NCBI GenBank assembly: GCA_025769875.1
Contig: JAGFNK010000360.1
Coordinates: forward strand, 1 to 54,135
Source: Russula earlei
Taxonomy: Eukaryota; Basidiomycota; Agaricomycetes; Russulales; Russulaceae
Direction: 5' to 3'
Length of the DNA stretch: 54,135 nucleotides
This document shows, piece after piece, positions 21,155-32,713 of this stretch. The notes below the pieces were generated by a model that saw nothing but the letters and a program-made list of their open reading frames with translations, was not told the DNA's origin and did not search any database. How positions within the stretch are numbered: the stretch's first letter is position 1; each line of letters opens with the position of its first letter. The position numbers and the translations under genes were made by a program.

Positions 21155-21684
21155 TGTTGAAGCAGATGGGCACAGGTTATGATAAGAGTGATAAGATCCT
21201 TAAGATCTATCAAAAGATATTTCAGTATTGTGTACAACAAGACTATAATTCAGTAATACCTATCAAAAGATATCTACAACACGTGATTAGATGCAAGAGA
21301 TAAGATAGGAAACAGTAAGTACTCACTTCAGTATTGTGTAAGACAAGACTGAAGTGATCTATCGAAATATGATGCTCTTAAGTACTCCAGAGCATCTCTA
21401 AGTACACTGCAGGTAGCTACTATCAATAAGAAACAAAGATCATACAAGGATCAGTTGTTAGTAGCCACCAATTGTCATCAATTAACTTATCATTGTAAGT
21501 AACGCAGATCTCAGCATATGAGCTGAGCTGGACCGCGTGATCCAACATGTCATGCGCCTGAGCTAAACCGGTGATGCCCAGTCCATGTAACCGACGCATC
21601 AACGTGTCTGAGCTGTGATTACATCACAACGTCCCAGGGTAGTGGTAACATACCAAATCACCCAAATCAATGATAATCTCAACA
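21155..21684. repeat. Solo LTR F, duplication ACTCC
   Basis: A 530-bp unit, TGTTGAAGCAG...ATCTCAACA, flanked by perfect ACTCC at 21150-21154 and 21685-21689. It splits RNase H of gypsy E just after L-A-H-Y-R. It is a fifth, distinct LTR family in the window, seen only once. Confidence 0.93.
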
Positions 21685-22800
21685 ACTCCCCCACAAGATC
21701 ATATGAAGAATTGCAGGATATATCTCCACACTTGCAGATCAGGAGACAATCAAAACATTATGGCACTCCCTGATAAACTTTTCATTTGCACCCTCAATAC
21801 CGAAGATCTGTATGAACAAGTACTAAAGGAGCAAAAGAACCAACAATTGGACTTGCTCATGTGGAAGGTCAAACACAATCTCCAAGAAGAAGATGGTACA
21901 TTATTCAAAGACAGAAGATTGGTTGTGCCTTACCAAGAACCTCTTTTACGAAAGATATTACACACTTACCATGATGGCATCCTTGGAGGACATACAGGGA
22001 ACACTCAAACCTTGTACTCCATCCAAGAATCCTTTTGGTGGCCCAAAATGGGTTACTTCATTCAAGATTACATCCAAGGATGTGCCACCTGTCAAGCCAA
22101 CAAATCCTCTACACACCCAACTTGCCCCCCAGTTTACCCCATCCCCCCAGAGTTCCAAAAGCCCTTCCAGACTGTGGCCATTGACTGGATCATTGACCTC
22201 CCACCATCAGAAGGAAACAACACCATTATGACCATCACCGATCACAACTCCACCAAGGCAGCCATATTCATACCTTGCCATAAGGACATGGGAACCCTAG
22301 AGATGGCCAAACTATTTTTACAATATGCCTTCCCATGGACCGGAGTTCCCTTCAAGGTTATCTCCAACCACGACTCCCACTTTACCTCCAACCTGTTTCA
22401 AGAAGGTTCCCAAATCCTTGGAATCAATCAAAACCTAAGCACCACCTATCACCCCCAAACTAATGGACAATCAGAAAGAACCAATCAAACCCTGGAAATG
22501 TATCTGCGCATCTACACAGGAGAAAAACAAGATTAGTGGGCACACTGGCTCCCCATAGCCCAATATCATTTTAACACTCATAAATCCACCACCACCAAGA
22601 AAACCCCATATGAGCTCCTCATAGGCTTTAACCCACAAGGACTTGGTACCCAGTTAAAGTCCAAATTCCCAGGAATACAGGAACACCTCCAAGAACTGAA
22701 GGACATGCAAGAATCAGCTCAAGAAGCTATGAGGAAGACACAAAATAAATAATTGGGTAAAAGAAACTAGGTTCAAGGGGTTCAAAGAAGGACAGAAGGT
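21685..22800 (+). pseudogene. Gypsy E integrase (HHCC zinc finger and catalytic core)
   Basis: The frame 21760-22536 shows the integrase zinc finger (H-x-H around 21960-21990, then C-A-T-C-Q-A-N-K at about 22081) and the core. The first catalytic Asp is in V-A-I-D-W-I-I-D near 22175. The second should be in I-S-D but reads I-S-N-H-D, with AAC at 22365-22367. The Glu is present in N-G-Q-S-E-R-T-N near 22465. A TAG at 22534-22536 replaces an expected Trp, after which the sequence continues W-A-H-W-L-P-I-A-Q-Y-H-F-N-T-H. Catalytically dead as it stands. Confidence 0.88.
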
Positions 22801-22813
22801 TTGGTTAGACGGA

Positions 22814-23329
22814 ATGAACCTAAAAACCCCCCATCAGTTTCAGAAATTCTGCCCCAAACAGTTTGGCCCTTTTGTCATCACCAAGAAGATTTCCCACATT
22901 GTCTATCAACTCCGCCTTCCCCCCCAGTGGAACATTCATAACATGTTCCATGCCTCCCTTCTCTCCCCTGTCACTGAACCAGCCAAACACAGCCATAACT
23001 TCCCCAAACCTCCCCCTGACCTCCTCTCAGGAGAATATGAGGTCAAAAAGATTACCGCCCAACATACCCATAGAAACCGACTCCAATACAGAGTCTGGTG
23101 GAAGGGGTACTCCACAGCAGAAGACACCTGGGAGCCCCTCTTGAACCTTAAAAACACCCAGGATGCCATCACCACCTTTCACTTGCAACAACCCACTAGA
23201 CTCTGTTTCATGTCCACCACTAACTCTGACTCCACAGAATCCCATTACTCTGATGAAAACCTAAATGTCCTGGAACACCAGTTTTCAGGGACTTACAATA
23301 CAACAACATACAGTACTTCCCCGAATTAG
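22814..23329 (+). CDS. Gypsy E integrase C-terminus with GPY/F motif and chromodomain
   Basis: 171 codons open to a TAG. Residues ~12-50 carry the GPY/F-type region (F-G-P-F-V-I ... M-F-H-A-S-L-L-S-P). Residues ~74-125 form a chromodomain (Y-E-V-K-K-I ... Y-R-V-W-W-K-G-Y-S ... D-T-W-E-P) with the aromatic cage positions Y, W and W in place. In chromoviruses this domain directs integration to heterochromatin marks. The frame is an internal piece of pol, not a separate gene; the ATG at 22814 is incidental. The third ORF overlaps its end in another frame. Confidence 0.85.
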   Translation: MNLKTPHQFQKFCPKQFGPFVITKKISHIVYQLRLPPQWNIHNMFHASLLSPVTEPAKHSHNFPKPPPDLLSGEYEVKKITAQHTHRNRLQYRVWWKGYSTAEDTWEPLLNLKNTQDAITTFHLQQPTRLCFMSTTNSDSTESHYSDENLNVLEHQFSGTYNTTTYSTSPN

Positions 23330-24889
23330 TTCATGTAACCCCCCTTCTTATTCAGTTAATGATCCTGCTATTCCTGACCGTGGATATACCATTTTCAATT
23401 TAGCCGCCAGGGAACAACTCTTTTCCAGAATTCTTTCCCCTGGTGACTTCCATGGCTTCCAACTTCTTATGACAGACCCCTGTTTTTCTGAGTTTCATTT
23501 ATCGATATGGAGAGCAGTACTTACAGACCTAGTATGGAATCACATTGTACAATCAGTTCCCATAAATACCCCCACCCCTTTAGAGTGGTCAGTGTGGCAC
23601 CATGAACACGCTACTTCTGCCTATAACACTCTAATGTCCTCTCCAGCCCCCTCTTTGTCTCCCTTACCTATCCTCACCCCCTCTCATACTGTCAAACAAG
23701 AGCCTCTCTCACCTGAAGTCATACAACACATCATTGACCAGCACACATTCATTGTTCCTGATGAGGCTGAACTACAAGACCTCTCAGCTACTCTCAACCC
23801 ACTTGCTATTCATGAAGGAACCCCCTCACCTACCCTGACCAAAGTGGACCCCACTCACCCTGGCCCCCCCTGGTTTGTTTACGAACCATACATGCATGTT
23901 CCCCCTTTCTATATTAATGTTAATGGGTGGCAACACCTATTGCCTTACTTATGCGTTGCTTTGTGGAATGATGAACCCATGCTTCTAGGAACTATGGGTC
24001 AAGGAGAACCTGCTTATGGAGAAAAGCTCATCGCCAGACCCATTGTCTCTGCCCCCCATCCTTCTACTACTGCCTCTGACCTCCACCTCTTAGTTGAGGA
24101 CCATCCCTTCCATTTCAATGTTGCTCAGGCACTCAAAAACCTCCATGACCCTGGCGCTCTTGCTGATGTTTACCACCTCCATGTTGGTTCATTTCAGTTG
24201 AAGGTCCTTGAGGGTAAGCATGCTGCTATCCAAGGGGCCATGATCATCCTCCAGGGACAACTCGCTGTTCAGCTCCACAAGATCCAGTCCCACACCAAAG
24301 AAACCGCCACCATCCACAGCTGCCTTTGGGCCAATAATGCCTCTGTTCAAGTTTGTCATCAACTCAACAACATGATGACTGATGGGGGCCTCCCCCATAG
24401 CATGGGACTGTTCTACTCACTGGCAGGGAGCTACGATAAAATCAAAAAGTCAAAAGAACCACCCACTCCCTCCTCCCCTCCGTTACCCGCTCATCCTCCT
24501 CTCTCTTTGACCCCTCCTCTCAGATATCTCCCTTGTGTCATCAATCAGTCCCAAAATGATGCCCCCATGGGATCACCCTCCCACTTCCCACAATGTTTTC
24601 TGATGATGCTAGCACCCCTAACACCCCTCTCACACCTGCACACATGACCAAAGCACAACGTCATCAGCTCCAGAAACGACAACATGTCTGCAAACATTGC
24701 AACACTAGGGGTCACTGGAACAAGGACTGTAACAAACCTCACACCAACTGTAGCAGACAGACAGACTGTATCCTCAGGAGGACTCACCAGAGTTACAGAG
24801 GTTTCTGCCCCAGAGCAACAGGGTCTCAGAGCGCATGGTTAGAAGTCGAAAGCGATGAGCTCTGTGAGTCTGGCCCCGAGACTGATTAG
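23265..24889 (+). CDS. Third ORF of gypsy E: unknown protein ending in a CCHC zinc knuckle
   Basis: A 460-codon frame (23265-24647) overlaps the chromodomain end. It is followed, after a frameshift at about 24600-24640, by a frame to 24889 carrying C-K-H-C-N-T-R-G-H-W-N-K-D-C, a canonical CCHC knuckle, at about 24690-24732. The body has no domain I recognise: it is mixed hydrophobic/aromatic with a Pro/Ser-rich linker around residues 125-150 and a Gln/His-rich helical stretch around 300-370. It lies between integrase and the 3' LTR, where standard gypsy elements have no gene. Its 460 codons are free of stops although neighbouring pol is full of them. The start is uncertain; ATG 23265 is the only early one in frame. 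Confidence 0.65.
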
Positions 24890-24904
24890 TTCGGAGAACT
24901 AAGC

Positions 24905-24919
24905 ATGAGAGGGGCATGA
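24905..24919 (+). promoter_or_regulatory. Polypurine tract of gypsy E
   Basis: A purine-rich run with GAGAGGGG lies immediately 5' of the second LTR, where plus-strand priming would occur. Confidence 0.5.
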
Positions 24920-25516
24920 TGTCATGATCTACCCCCTTGTTGATTTGTCACTAACCACTTCTATTATTGTTCTCTTCTGACACCCTCTTCCCCTTGGTTA
25001 CTGTTTTATCCCTTGATATTGATTGACAGCTGTGACCTTACTTTCTTATGTTTCATCTGCTGATTGATCCTCTTTTGCCATTGGCTTACCCTTTTTATCT
25101 ATTGTTCTGCATATGGTACTGTACAGCCTTGCTAGATACAGTATTTAAGCACCTGTAAAAGCTGGGGAATGTCCCAAGCTTAGCTTTGTCCCATTTCCTG
25201 TCACATCCCTTGCCCTGTAAAACTCTCTCAAGTACAACTTGCTTGTGCTGGCCTACACTCTGCTTGACCTGAGCACACCTCAAGGAAACCTTGTGTTCCT
25301 TTTCCTCCTCTGCCTCTCTCTCATCATCCTCCTCTTCTGTGAAACCAGAAGATTGACTCTGTCTGAGGATTGAGTCATTGTCTGACTCAATCTTGAGATG
25401 CTAAACCCTTGATCTGGTCTCTTTGAGCCAGCCCCACTGAACCCTTGAACCAAGTCACAGGGACTTGGCCCCACTGAACTCTGAGCTGACATTTCAATGG
25501 CTGTGATGCCATAACA
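24920..25516 (+). repeat. 3' LTR of gypsy E
   Basis: 597 bp, TGTCATGATCTACC...GCCATAACA, aligned to 17301-17893 over its whole length with about 87% identity by eye. The TATTTAAG and AAGCTTAGCTT signals are retained. Confidence 0.88.
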
Positions 25517-26190
25517 GTCTCCTACAGGCTCAATGCATACAATCCAGTCAATGGTGAGCACAAGCACCCACTCCAGCTCTGGGGTGTCTGGCTCATGTTC
25601 TATGACATTCCTCCCTCCTGTGGATACAATTACTGATCTTTCTGACTTTGTCTCTTTCAGGGTCTAGCACAGGATCCTTGTCTTGTCAACCATCATTATG
25701 CTCATGCACTGTCAATGATGCTGCAATCTCCAATCAAACCATCACCTATCCTGGGGACCCACAGGTGGTTGCTCCTAGTTGCAGCAGCTATCTACGTCAT
25801 ACTACATCTTTGACAGATCTTGGTGAGGAATTTTAATTGGCTCTACAATGGGCCAAAGATTCACATCCCAGACTGGGCTTTGGTCTGGGACTCACAGGTG
25901 CTATTATTGGAGAAGGTTCTCTGTGACCATGTCAAGTGGACCAACACTCTGGTAAGGCCAGCCATGGAATTGAGGCAACACAATGTGAGACTGACACTTC
26001 CTCCCCTCCTTCATCATATCCCTTTCATCCTTGCCTCAACCACACAACACTCCCTTGCGCCCAACAACAAGCCCTTGCCACCAACCACACGGACATGCTC
26101 ACAAGATGCGATCATGTTCCAGGCTGTTTGCCACGACCTTGACCACCTTGCCTGGCCTCAAACTCCCTTTCACCACCTCATACAGTGATG
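25517..26190. other. Region without a recognised gene
   Basis: It has short open frames on + (25648-25836, 25820-26188) with no recognisable domain and an intron-3'-end-like pyrimidine tract at about 25640-25662. Bases from about 25990 to 26120 resemble the CACTTCCTCC / CAACAACAAGCCC stretches of the repeat at 40790-40900. Probably repeat-derived. Confidence 0.4.
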
Positions 26191-26657
26191 TAATAGTCCT
26201 TTACACACTAATAGTCCTTTACACACTCATAGAGAAACATGATCAGCTTTTCTCCAATGCTCATCAAACTTGGCACACCCAATTTTATGCCTATTGTCCC
26301 CATTCTGTCAAAGTTTGAGCAGAATTCACTCAGATTTAAAGGATAGAGAAATGAATTACATGTGAAAAATGCTCTTTAAGCCAATTCAAACTTTTTTGAA
26401 ATGGTTTTATAGAGAAACAACATAACAGCCATCATATTTTTGTACCTACCATGTATATTGTACTCTTGTGTATCTTTCATCCCCTTACATCAAAAGAATC
26501 AGGTGAGAATTGCAGGTGGTAGGAATCAGTAGAGTTTGGGTGTGACAGCCATGTCGGTGTAAGCCCTATCTCATGCTTTGGGTCATCACTGCCCATGTTG
26601 TGCCTGTCTTCTCCTTCATTTCATTCACTTTGTCCAAATTGGGCATATCATAGCAAG

Positions 26658-28403
26658 ATGGTAGGAAAGGCACTATCTGAACAGGTCAAAAAGCAGAAAG
26701 CACGCAGAGCCTTAAACTTGATGTATCAGGAGGCTGTTGATGAATACCACCAAGAGCAGCTCAAGCCACCAGAGTGGCACCATGGTCTTTGCCCAATTGC
26801 TGCCAAACACAGCTTGAACTTCAAGACAATTAGCAATCTTGCAAAGGGTAAATGTAATCTCAGCACATTCAATGCATCAAAAAGGAATTTGTCAGAACAA
26901 GAAGAGCATGTGCTTGCCAATCTTGTTCTGGAGTCCGCAGATCAAGGGATCCCACTCACATGTATGGCACTTTGTGCAACAGCAAATGCAATCATCAAGG
27001 CACATAATGGAGAACTATATAAACCAGTTGGAAAGGGATGGGCTCAAGGGTTCTTGGATAGACATTGTGACAAGATCCAGACACATTGGAGCAAACCCCT
27101 TGACACACAAAGAGCACATGCTCTGACTCATGAGGTGGTCTGAAAATGGTTTGAGTTGGTCAGGGAATGGATTGTTGCTGCAGGGATCCACCTAGAGGAC
27201 ATATATGGCATGGATGAGAGTGGATTTCCTCCTTCTGATCAGGGAACACAGTGCATTCTTGGAAGAAGGGGGACAACACAGCACAAACAAGGAACAGCCA
27301 ACCAAGAAAATGTCACAGTTCTTGTGACTATTTGTGCAGATGGGACAACAGTCAAGCTGTGCATTGTGTTCAAGGGCAAAACTTTTCAGGCCAGCTGGTG
27401 TCAAGACAATGTGTCAGAGGCAGCATAAGCACCTTTTATCTTATTGTACACCCTTCCAAGTGCTTATACCACCTCAAGAATATCCTGCTCCAAGAATGGC
27501 TGGACAGATAGAGGCATTGCACAACAATGGATGGAAAAGGTGTTTGATGCCGAGACAAGGGACAAGGCCATGGGGCACACTCATGTTCTCTTTGTGGATG
27601 GGCACAACTCACACCATACACCCAATCTGCTGAACTACACAAAAGACAACAACATTAAGATTATTGGATACCCACCCCACTGTACCCACACACTCCAGGG
27701 CCTTGATGTAGCTCACTTTGCAAAGATGAAGGAATGTTGGAAGGCTGAATTGCTCCTTTTTGAGGAAGAATATGGCCACAGCATTAACAAGTCTGATTTT
27801 GCTGGGGTTTGGGGAACAGCATACCTCAAGGCCTTCACACAAGAGCTTGTTGAGGCTGCATTCTGCTCCACAGGGATCCATCCATTCAACCCCTACATCA
27901 TCACGCTGGAGCAAATGAAGCCTAGTGAACCAACATCAGTACAGGCTCTTTTCCCACTTCCACAAACAAGCCCAACTTGTGCCATCATGGCAGCATTTCA
28001 ATACACAGGACCTACCAATTTTGATGTATCTCCATCAACACACACACTTCCTTCCCTATTGTCCCACCCCACACTGGCAACTCCCATGCATCATTGAGTA
28101 CATGATCCAGACATTGATCCTGCACTTTACACACCTTCAAAGCACATGAGACTGTTGAATTCAGCATTAGCATCCACCTCATCTGGCTCATACCTCATCT
28201 CACAAACTCACCTAACTGCTGCACAAGCATCACAGCTTGCCACGTCACCTGTCCTAGAGAAGCCACCTTCATTGCCAGAACCAGACTGGTCCCTCCTCAA
28301 AACACTAGATGACAACAGGTATCAGACACAAGAAGAACTCAAACGGCATATAGATACACTCACCACAAGCCTCAGATATGCAAGACACCAGATCCATGCA
28401 AGG
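26658..28403 (+). pseudogene. pogo-type transposase (psq/CENP-B HTH and DDE domain)
   Basis: Starts M-V-G-K-A-L. A psq-like helix-turn-helix covers residues ~5-60 and a CENP-B/Tc5-type HTH about 75-160. The catalytic domain has G-M-D-E-S-G-F near 27205, L-F-V-D-G-H-N-S-H near 27595 and T-L-Q-G-L-D-V near 27695, so the three acidic residues are present. Disabling lesions are few: a TGA at 27141-27143, a TAA near 27427 with a frame change, and a TGA near 28096. The frame from about 28146 then reads into the solo LTR at 28404. Fusions of this type are also domesticated as CENP-B-like proteins, but the lesions argue against that here. Confidence 0.85.
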
Positions 28404-29232
28404 TGTTATGAACCAAGGCCAGGTCCTGGCCGTAGATGGTCCTATTTCACTCAAGAGAGACCTCTCTCACTTTGCATTACCAACTCCCTTCCGTTTTCTG
28501 GGCTATCCCTCCTGCGGTGCAAGATATCGCTATTGCAAAGGCACTATAACACGACCAGGCACCCGTTTCCTAATCGGGTAATCATCGCGTGGCAGCCACA
28601 TGGTCACCCAGCCACCAGGAACCCGAAACAGTGGAACAAACTCTTAGAAACTGTTGCATAAATCATCTGACATCATCAAGGCTCCAATGACATCATGGCT
28701 GACTGAGCGACTCCACAGTGACCTCATAGGCTCACTAAGTGCTCCACAGTGACATCATAATGATGTCATCGCTCCACAATGATCAGTAATGCGCTCAGTA
28801 AGCCTGAAACTTGACACAAGCAAGTTTATGCCTCTGTAGTCCTATTGGATGGTACCAAAGAGTCTAGAATAGTCCCAGTGCTTTGTAATCGACCCTGTAC
28901 ACTGTATATAAGCCCCAATGAAGTATGGCAGTCGTCAGACTGTCCATTTGTGATACTCTCATCTTCCTGGGTACTCCCCCACGACCACTCAGTCTAAAGA
29001 TCCCCCTCGCCTCCAAGGTACTCTTCTACGACCGCCTTGTTTAAAGCCCCCTCGCTACACTGGCCTCCAGCCTTCACCTTTGTCTCCTGCAGCACCTACC
29101 AGTCCCCATCTGGTACCTCCTCGTTGTTTGGCTCGTCCTCTTGTTCAATGCCGCCTTCGCTGCGTACCATCTGTTCTGACCCTTGCCCACCTGCTCCTGA
29201 GTCCTTAGTGATCAGCAGTACGTGTCTTGACA
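28404..29232 (+). repeat. Solo LTR A, duplication CAAGG
   Basis: 829 bp, TGTTATGAACC...TCTTGACA, with perfect CAAGG at 28399-28403 and 29233-29237. TATA is near 28909. Removing it and one duplication restores the pogo reading frame. Confidence 0.95.
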
Positions 29233-29755
29233 CAAGGAAGTTGGTAATTGAGGGGAATCAGGTCCAGCTCATTGTCCAGGGGATGGCACTAAAGAAGATG
29301 AAAGAGTCAGTCGAGGCAAGGGAGAAGAGTAAAACAACAGAGAGAAACACCTTATTTCCAGGCAGACACAGGGTTGTGCTCACAAATACTGAGTTTATTC
29401 AGAAGGTGGAAGAGCATAGAAGGAGTAAGTTAGATGAGGAAGAGGGTAGGAATCAGCATCACACTGTGAGAGCAGGGAAACAGGTGGAAAAGTGAAGATA
29501 GAGGATGAATGGCAGCAAATCAAAGAGGTGCATGAGAAGGCTGTAGACACATGGGCAGTGAGATGTGCACAACTTACCTCAAGTGGAACCCTCAAGAAGG
29601 ACCTCCCCAAACACCCCAAGTATCCATTGAAGCCCAAACCAGCCCCTGTCGCAACATCGAGCTGATTCCAGCTGGAGGACCTTGATGGGCAGTCAGACAA
29701 AGAAGTATTGCATAGTGATGTGGGGAATAAAGCCTATGATGACAGGTTTAGTTTC
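29233..29755 (+). pseudogene. pogo transposase C-terminal tail beyond the solo LTR
   Basis: After the duplication, the frame continues as K-L-V-I-E-G-N-Q-V-Q-L-I-V-Q and a charged helical segment to a stop at 29495. A +1 shift continues with E-W-Q-Q-I-K-E-V-H-E-K-A to about 29755. This is the usual Lys/Glu-rich, coiled-coil-like tail of basidiomycete pogo transposases, in frame with the part before 28404. Confidence 0.75.
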
Positions 29756-30080
29756 TAGTGATGTGTTTTGATGGTTCCAGATGCATCTGACAGTAATATG
29801 AGGCCAATGACTGCCTGTATTCATGAGATTCAGCAATTTGCAAGATGGGCAGAAGTGGGATGTCACACTCACAGGTGTGTAAAGGACTTGTTTTCATGAC
29901 AATTTGGTGCATCACCAAAATCAGCATATGACAACCTCACAACAGTGGGGAAAAACTATATAGTAAACTAGAAGTGGTCCAAAGACCTCTTGTGATGTGT
30001 CTATCACATAAAAAGTTTGATTTTTTGATGTGGAGAAGTACAGTACATGGTGGAATTTTCAAAGTGGTGTGTAACTAGTG

Positions 30081-30225
30081 TTCTTCTGGCCTGGCTTGGC
30101 CTGAAAGCCCCAGCTTTGGCTTGGCCTGAGGCGGCTTTGGCTTTCTCAAATCCCAGGCCAGGCCAAAGCCGTCAACCCCAGCCGGCTTTGGCTTGGCCCA
30201 GCCTAGGCCACAGCTTTTATATGTA
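30081..30225. repeat. GGCC/TTGGC-rich imperfect palindrome
   Basis: Repeated GGCTTTGGC, GGCCTGGC and their complements make an internally inverted segment. A related copy flanks the TIR element at 40403-40472 and 41529-41575. The interval 29889-30080 shows nothing else. Confidence 0.6.
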
Positions 30226-30895
30226 TAGGCTATGGGTGGGGTCCCCGGTTGCCAGTGCGTTTCTGGACATGCTGTGACAGAGGCAGCGTTCCTTGGTGAG
30301 CATGCCTCACCTGTGGATGCAGCTGTCCCTCACTGTGGCAATGGTGCCATTGATCTGCCTTGCCCGGTCAGGGACATCAGGAAAAACCTCCCGCGCTGGC
30401 GAGAGATAATTAGCACTTATTATCCCTCGCTAGCGTCATTTATCAAAAACTGAAATTATTGTTGCCAGTTTACCCCCAATAATTTTATCGACCATTATCG
30501 TCATTATGAATAATAATTTTGCTATTATGATAATTCATGGTTCTTGTTCTATAATTTTGGATTGGATAGTTCACAACATGATTGATAATAAGCGCTGATA
30601 ATAGTGCAATAACTTCGCAGTCCATTCAGCTACGCTATGACAGGAATACTAATGTAGGCATTTTACAATGCCAAACTAAAATCAAGTGTAGATGTACGAG
30701 AACGATAATTTGTCCAAGAGAACAATATGAGCGGGTATAATGTCACCATTGGTTTGAGGGACCAAGGACGGTGTGAGCTTGCTCAATTGTTGAGTTCTTC
30801 AAGGTTGAGTCCAGCAATTGGGACTGAGGTTCTCAACGCTGAAGTGCTGCCGCAAAGGTAGATTAGTTAAACAAAGTATAGCATGATTTGATTGC

Positions 30896-32713
30896 TCACT
30901 GGGCTTTTGTAAAAATATCCGCCATCATCGTGTGGAACGCATTGCCACGATGCTCCTGGATATGGTTGAATGTGCCAATATGGCCACAATAGACATCAAG
31001 GTATGCATTGGCTGAAAAGTCCGTGGCCTGGTGGACACTGGTACGCCACTCATGCAGGGCAGCATAGAGCTACATATATAGTTAGAACAAATTTTGAAGA
31101 CAAGACTAAACTAGACTTACCGCCGTTGCTACCAATGCGACCATTGGTATTGGCACTTCACGCATCGTCACCCCAAGGGTGTCTTGATGTGTCAGAAAGC
31201 GGTGTCCAAATTTACTCACAAACGAGTTAACACCTCCAGCAAAATACAAATTGTGAATCACATTGATTATCCGCGTATTCCGATAGGGACGCGAGCGCAT
31301 TATGAGACCAAAGTTCGATGAAACCTAACCACACATTAGATGGTATCAAATAAGAATAAGTCCACTTACACTTTTGCTGGTTGGAAACGTATAGTTGTAA
31401 TCTGTTAACTGCTTCTCGACAAAGGCAATGATTGATGCCTTTGATGGGATGGCCGACAACTCAGCCGAGATGATGGTAGTGTAGCGTTCTTTGGCTTCAC
31501 GTCGGAAAAGGGGGACGCGACCACGTGGCTGTTGATTCCGTCAGTAACGCCATCTCTCTGGTTGAGGAACTTACACAGGGATAATTTTAGTCACGTATTC
31601 GTGATCGGACTGGAGGCACCGATGGATGAATGAGGAACCAGGATGGGAAGAAGCAGCTGATAAAAGAGCAGCCTTTATCACTGCAAGAACAGTAGGGGCA
31701 TCAGGGAATGCGTGATCAATGAGCAAACTGGCTTGAACACTATCCACTGCGTCTTGAAGGACGAGGCGAATTAGTGGGCGTTGCTTAGACAGTGTTACCT
31801 TGTTTGAATCTGGAGTAAGTATGAGATCGGTGTCAGCAGGCCAGCAAAATTCAGAAGCCAAAGCAGTAGCGCTGCTTTGACAATCTTGAGAAGATGGAAC
31901 GTCGTCAGTTGTCCAAGTTTGGCTGCCGGGCAGTGCACCATCTAAGGCAGAAGGCCCAGGAGGAGCAACTGAAGCTGACCATGATGGTCTCTACATGAAC
32001 AGCTTTGAGTTTTAGAAGAGATAAAATGATGTTGCAGATGTACCTGGATTACCATTGCCTCAGAACGTTTCGTGGATGGTTGCTGGGTGGACTCCAGGTC
32101 CTCAAGCCAGTCAGTCTCTGACTCTGGGTTGCTATTGTCACCAGTGGTTTCAGTTTCAACAGGTTCGGTTACAAGATGACGGGCATGTGCACCACCACTA
32201 TCACCATAGAAAGCGGACACTGGGGAGAAAAAAAAAACGAAAAATGAACCATCAGTGGTTTGTTTGTTTGGTGACAAACCTTATTTGTCAGCATATGCAT
32301 GCACTTCGCTCCAACCTCCTTGGCATGGGCATGGCAATGCCCCCGCAATCATCATTCCCTCCTTGATATCCAAGACCTTTGTGTCCAAGTCAACACATGC
32401 AACATCTATGATACCATGTGACACACTGGACTTCTTCAGCACACTGGACTTTCGTGCCTTCTTCGCAAGTGGGGTATAGGTTGGCTGCACAGCCAAATTG
32501 GCAGAGCTGGGGTGATCAGCGTCATCGGAGGATAAGGTGCGTTTATTCCCTACTTTTGATATTAGATATGCTGACATGAATAAAATTTGAAGTACCTTTT
32601 AGATATGTTTCATGATCAATGTTGCTCTGTATCATAGCATCTTCATTCCTAGATGCCATGTTCCCCTTGTTAGAAGATCGTCTGGCCACATTGCGATGAG
32701 TGCGAGGAGCCAT
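30896..32713 (-). CDS. DUF6532-like protein, multi-exon
   Basis: Start ATG at 32713 (M-A-P-R-T-H-R-N-V-A-R). Exon 1 ends near 32604 at a GTACTT donor. Later exons cover about 32557-32282, 32220-32040, 31990-31573, 31535-31383, 31330-31122 and 31078-30896. The core shows R-P-L-I-R-L-V-L-Q-D-A-V-D, Y-N-Y-T-F-P, S-R-P-Y-R-N-T-R-I-I-N-V-I, V-P-I-P-M-V-A-L-V-A-T-A, L-Y-A-A-L-H-E-W and F-S-A-N-A-Y-L-D-V-Y, which I recognise as the fungal DUF6532 domain of unknown function. The only lesion I see is a possible TAA just before the second donor. Its place inside the TIRs, divergent from the transposase, suggests an accessory transposition protein; that is inference. Confidence 0.75.

Larger units (their letters stand above)
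17301..25516 (+). mobile_element. Chromodomain Ty3/gypsy retrotransposon E (decayed, two LTRs)
   Basis: LTR (17301-17893), self-priming site, gag, protease, RT-RNase H, integrase, chromodomain, a third ORF with a zinc knuckle, a purine-rich tract and a second LTR (24920-25516). About 8.2 kb, of which 535 bp are solo LTR F and its duplication. The order and the chromodomain place it with the fungal chromoviruses. The LTRs are only about 87% identical by eye and no matching target duplication is seen (TTCCA left, GTCTC right). It is old or a recombinant of two copies. Confidence 0.88.
26191..29888 (+). mobile_element. pogo/Tigger-type DNA transposon split by solo LTR A
   Basis: A pogo-superfamily transposase lies between short inverted termini AGTCCTTTACACAC, at 26195-26208 (repeated as an 18-bp tandem unit, 26191-26226) and inverted at 29875-29888. 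The TA target duplication expected for pogo is not clear, so the exact ends are tentative. An 829-bp solo LTR A sits inside the coding region. Confidence 0.65.

Noticed and set aside
26658..29755. Domesticated CENP-B-like host gene instead of a transposon
   Set aside because: A nonsense codon, frame changes and an LTR insertion in the coding region argue for a dead transposon copy.
29760..30080. Possible tRNA or small RNA gene
   Set aside because: No B-box-like GGTTCRANNCC and no cloverleaf could be made out by eye here or elsewhere in the window.
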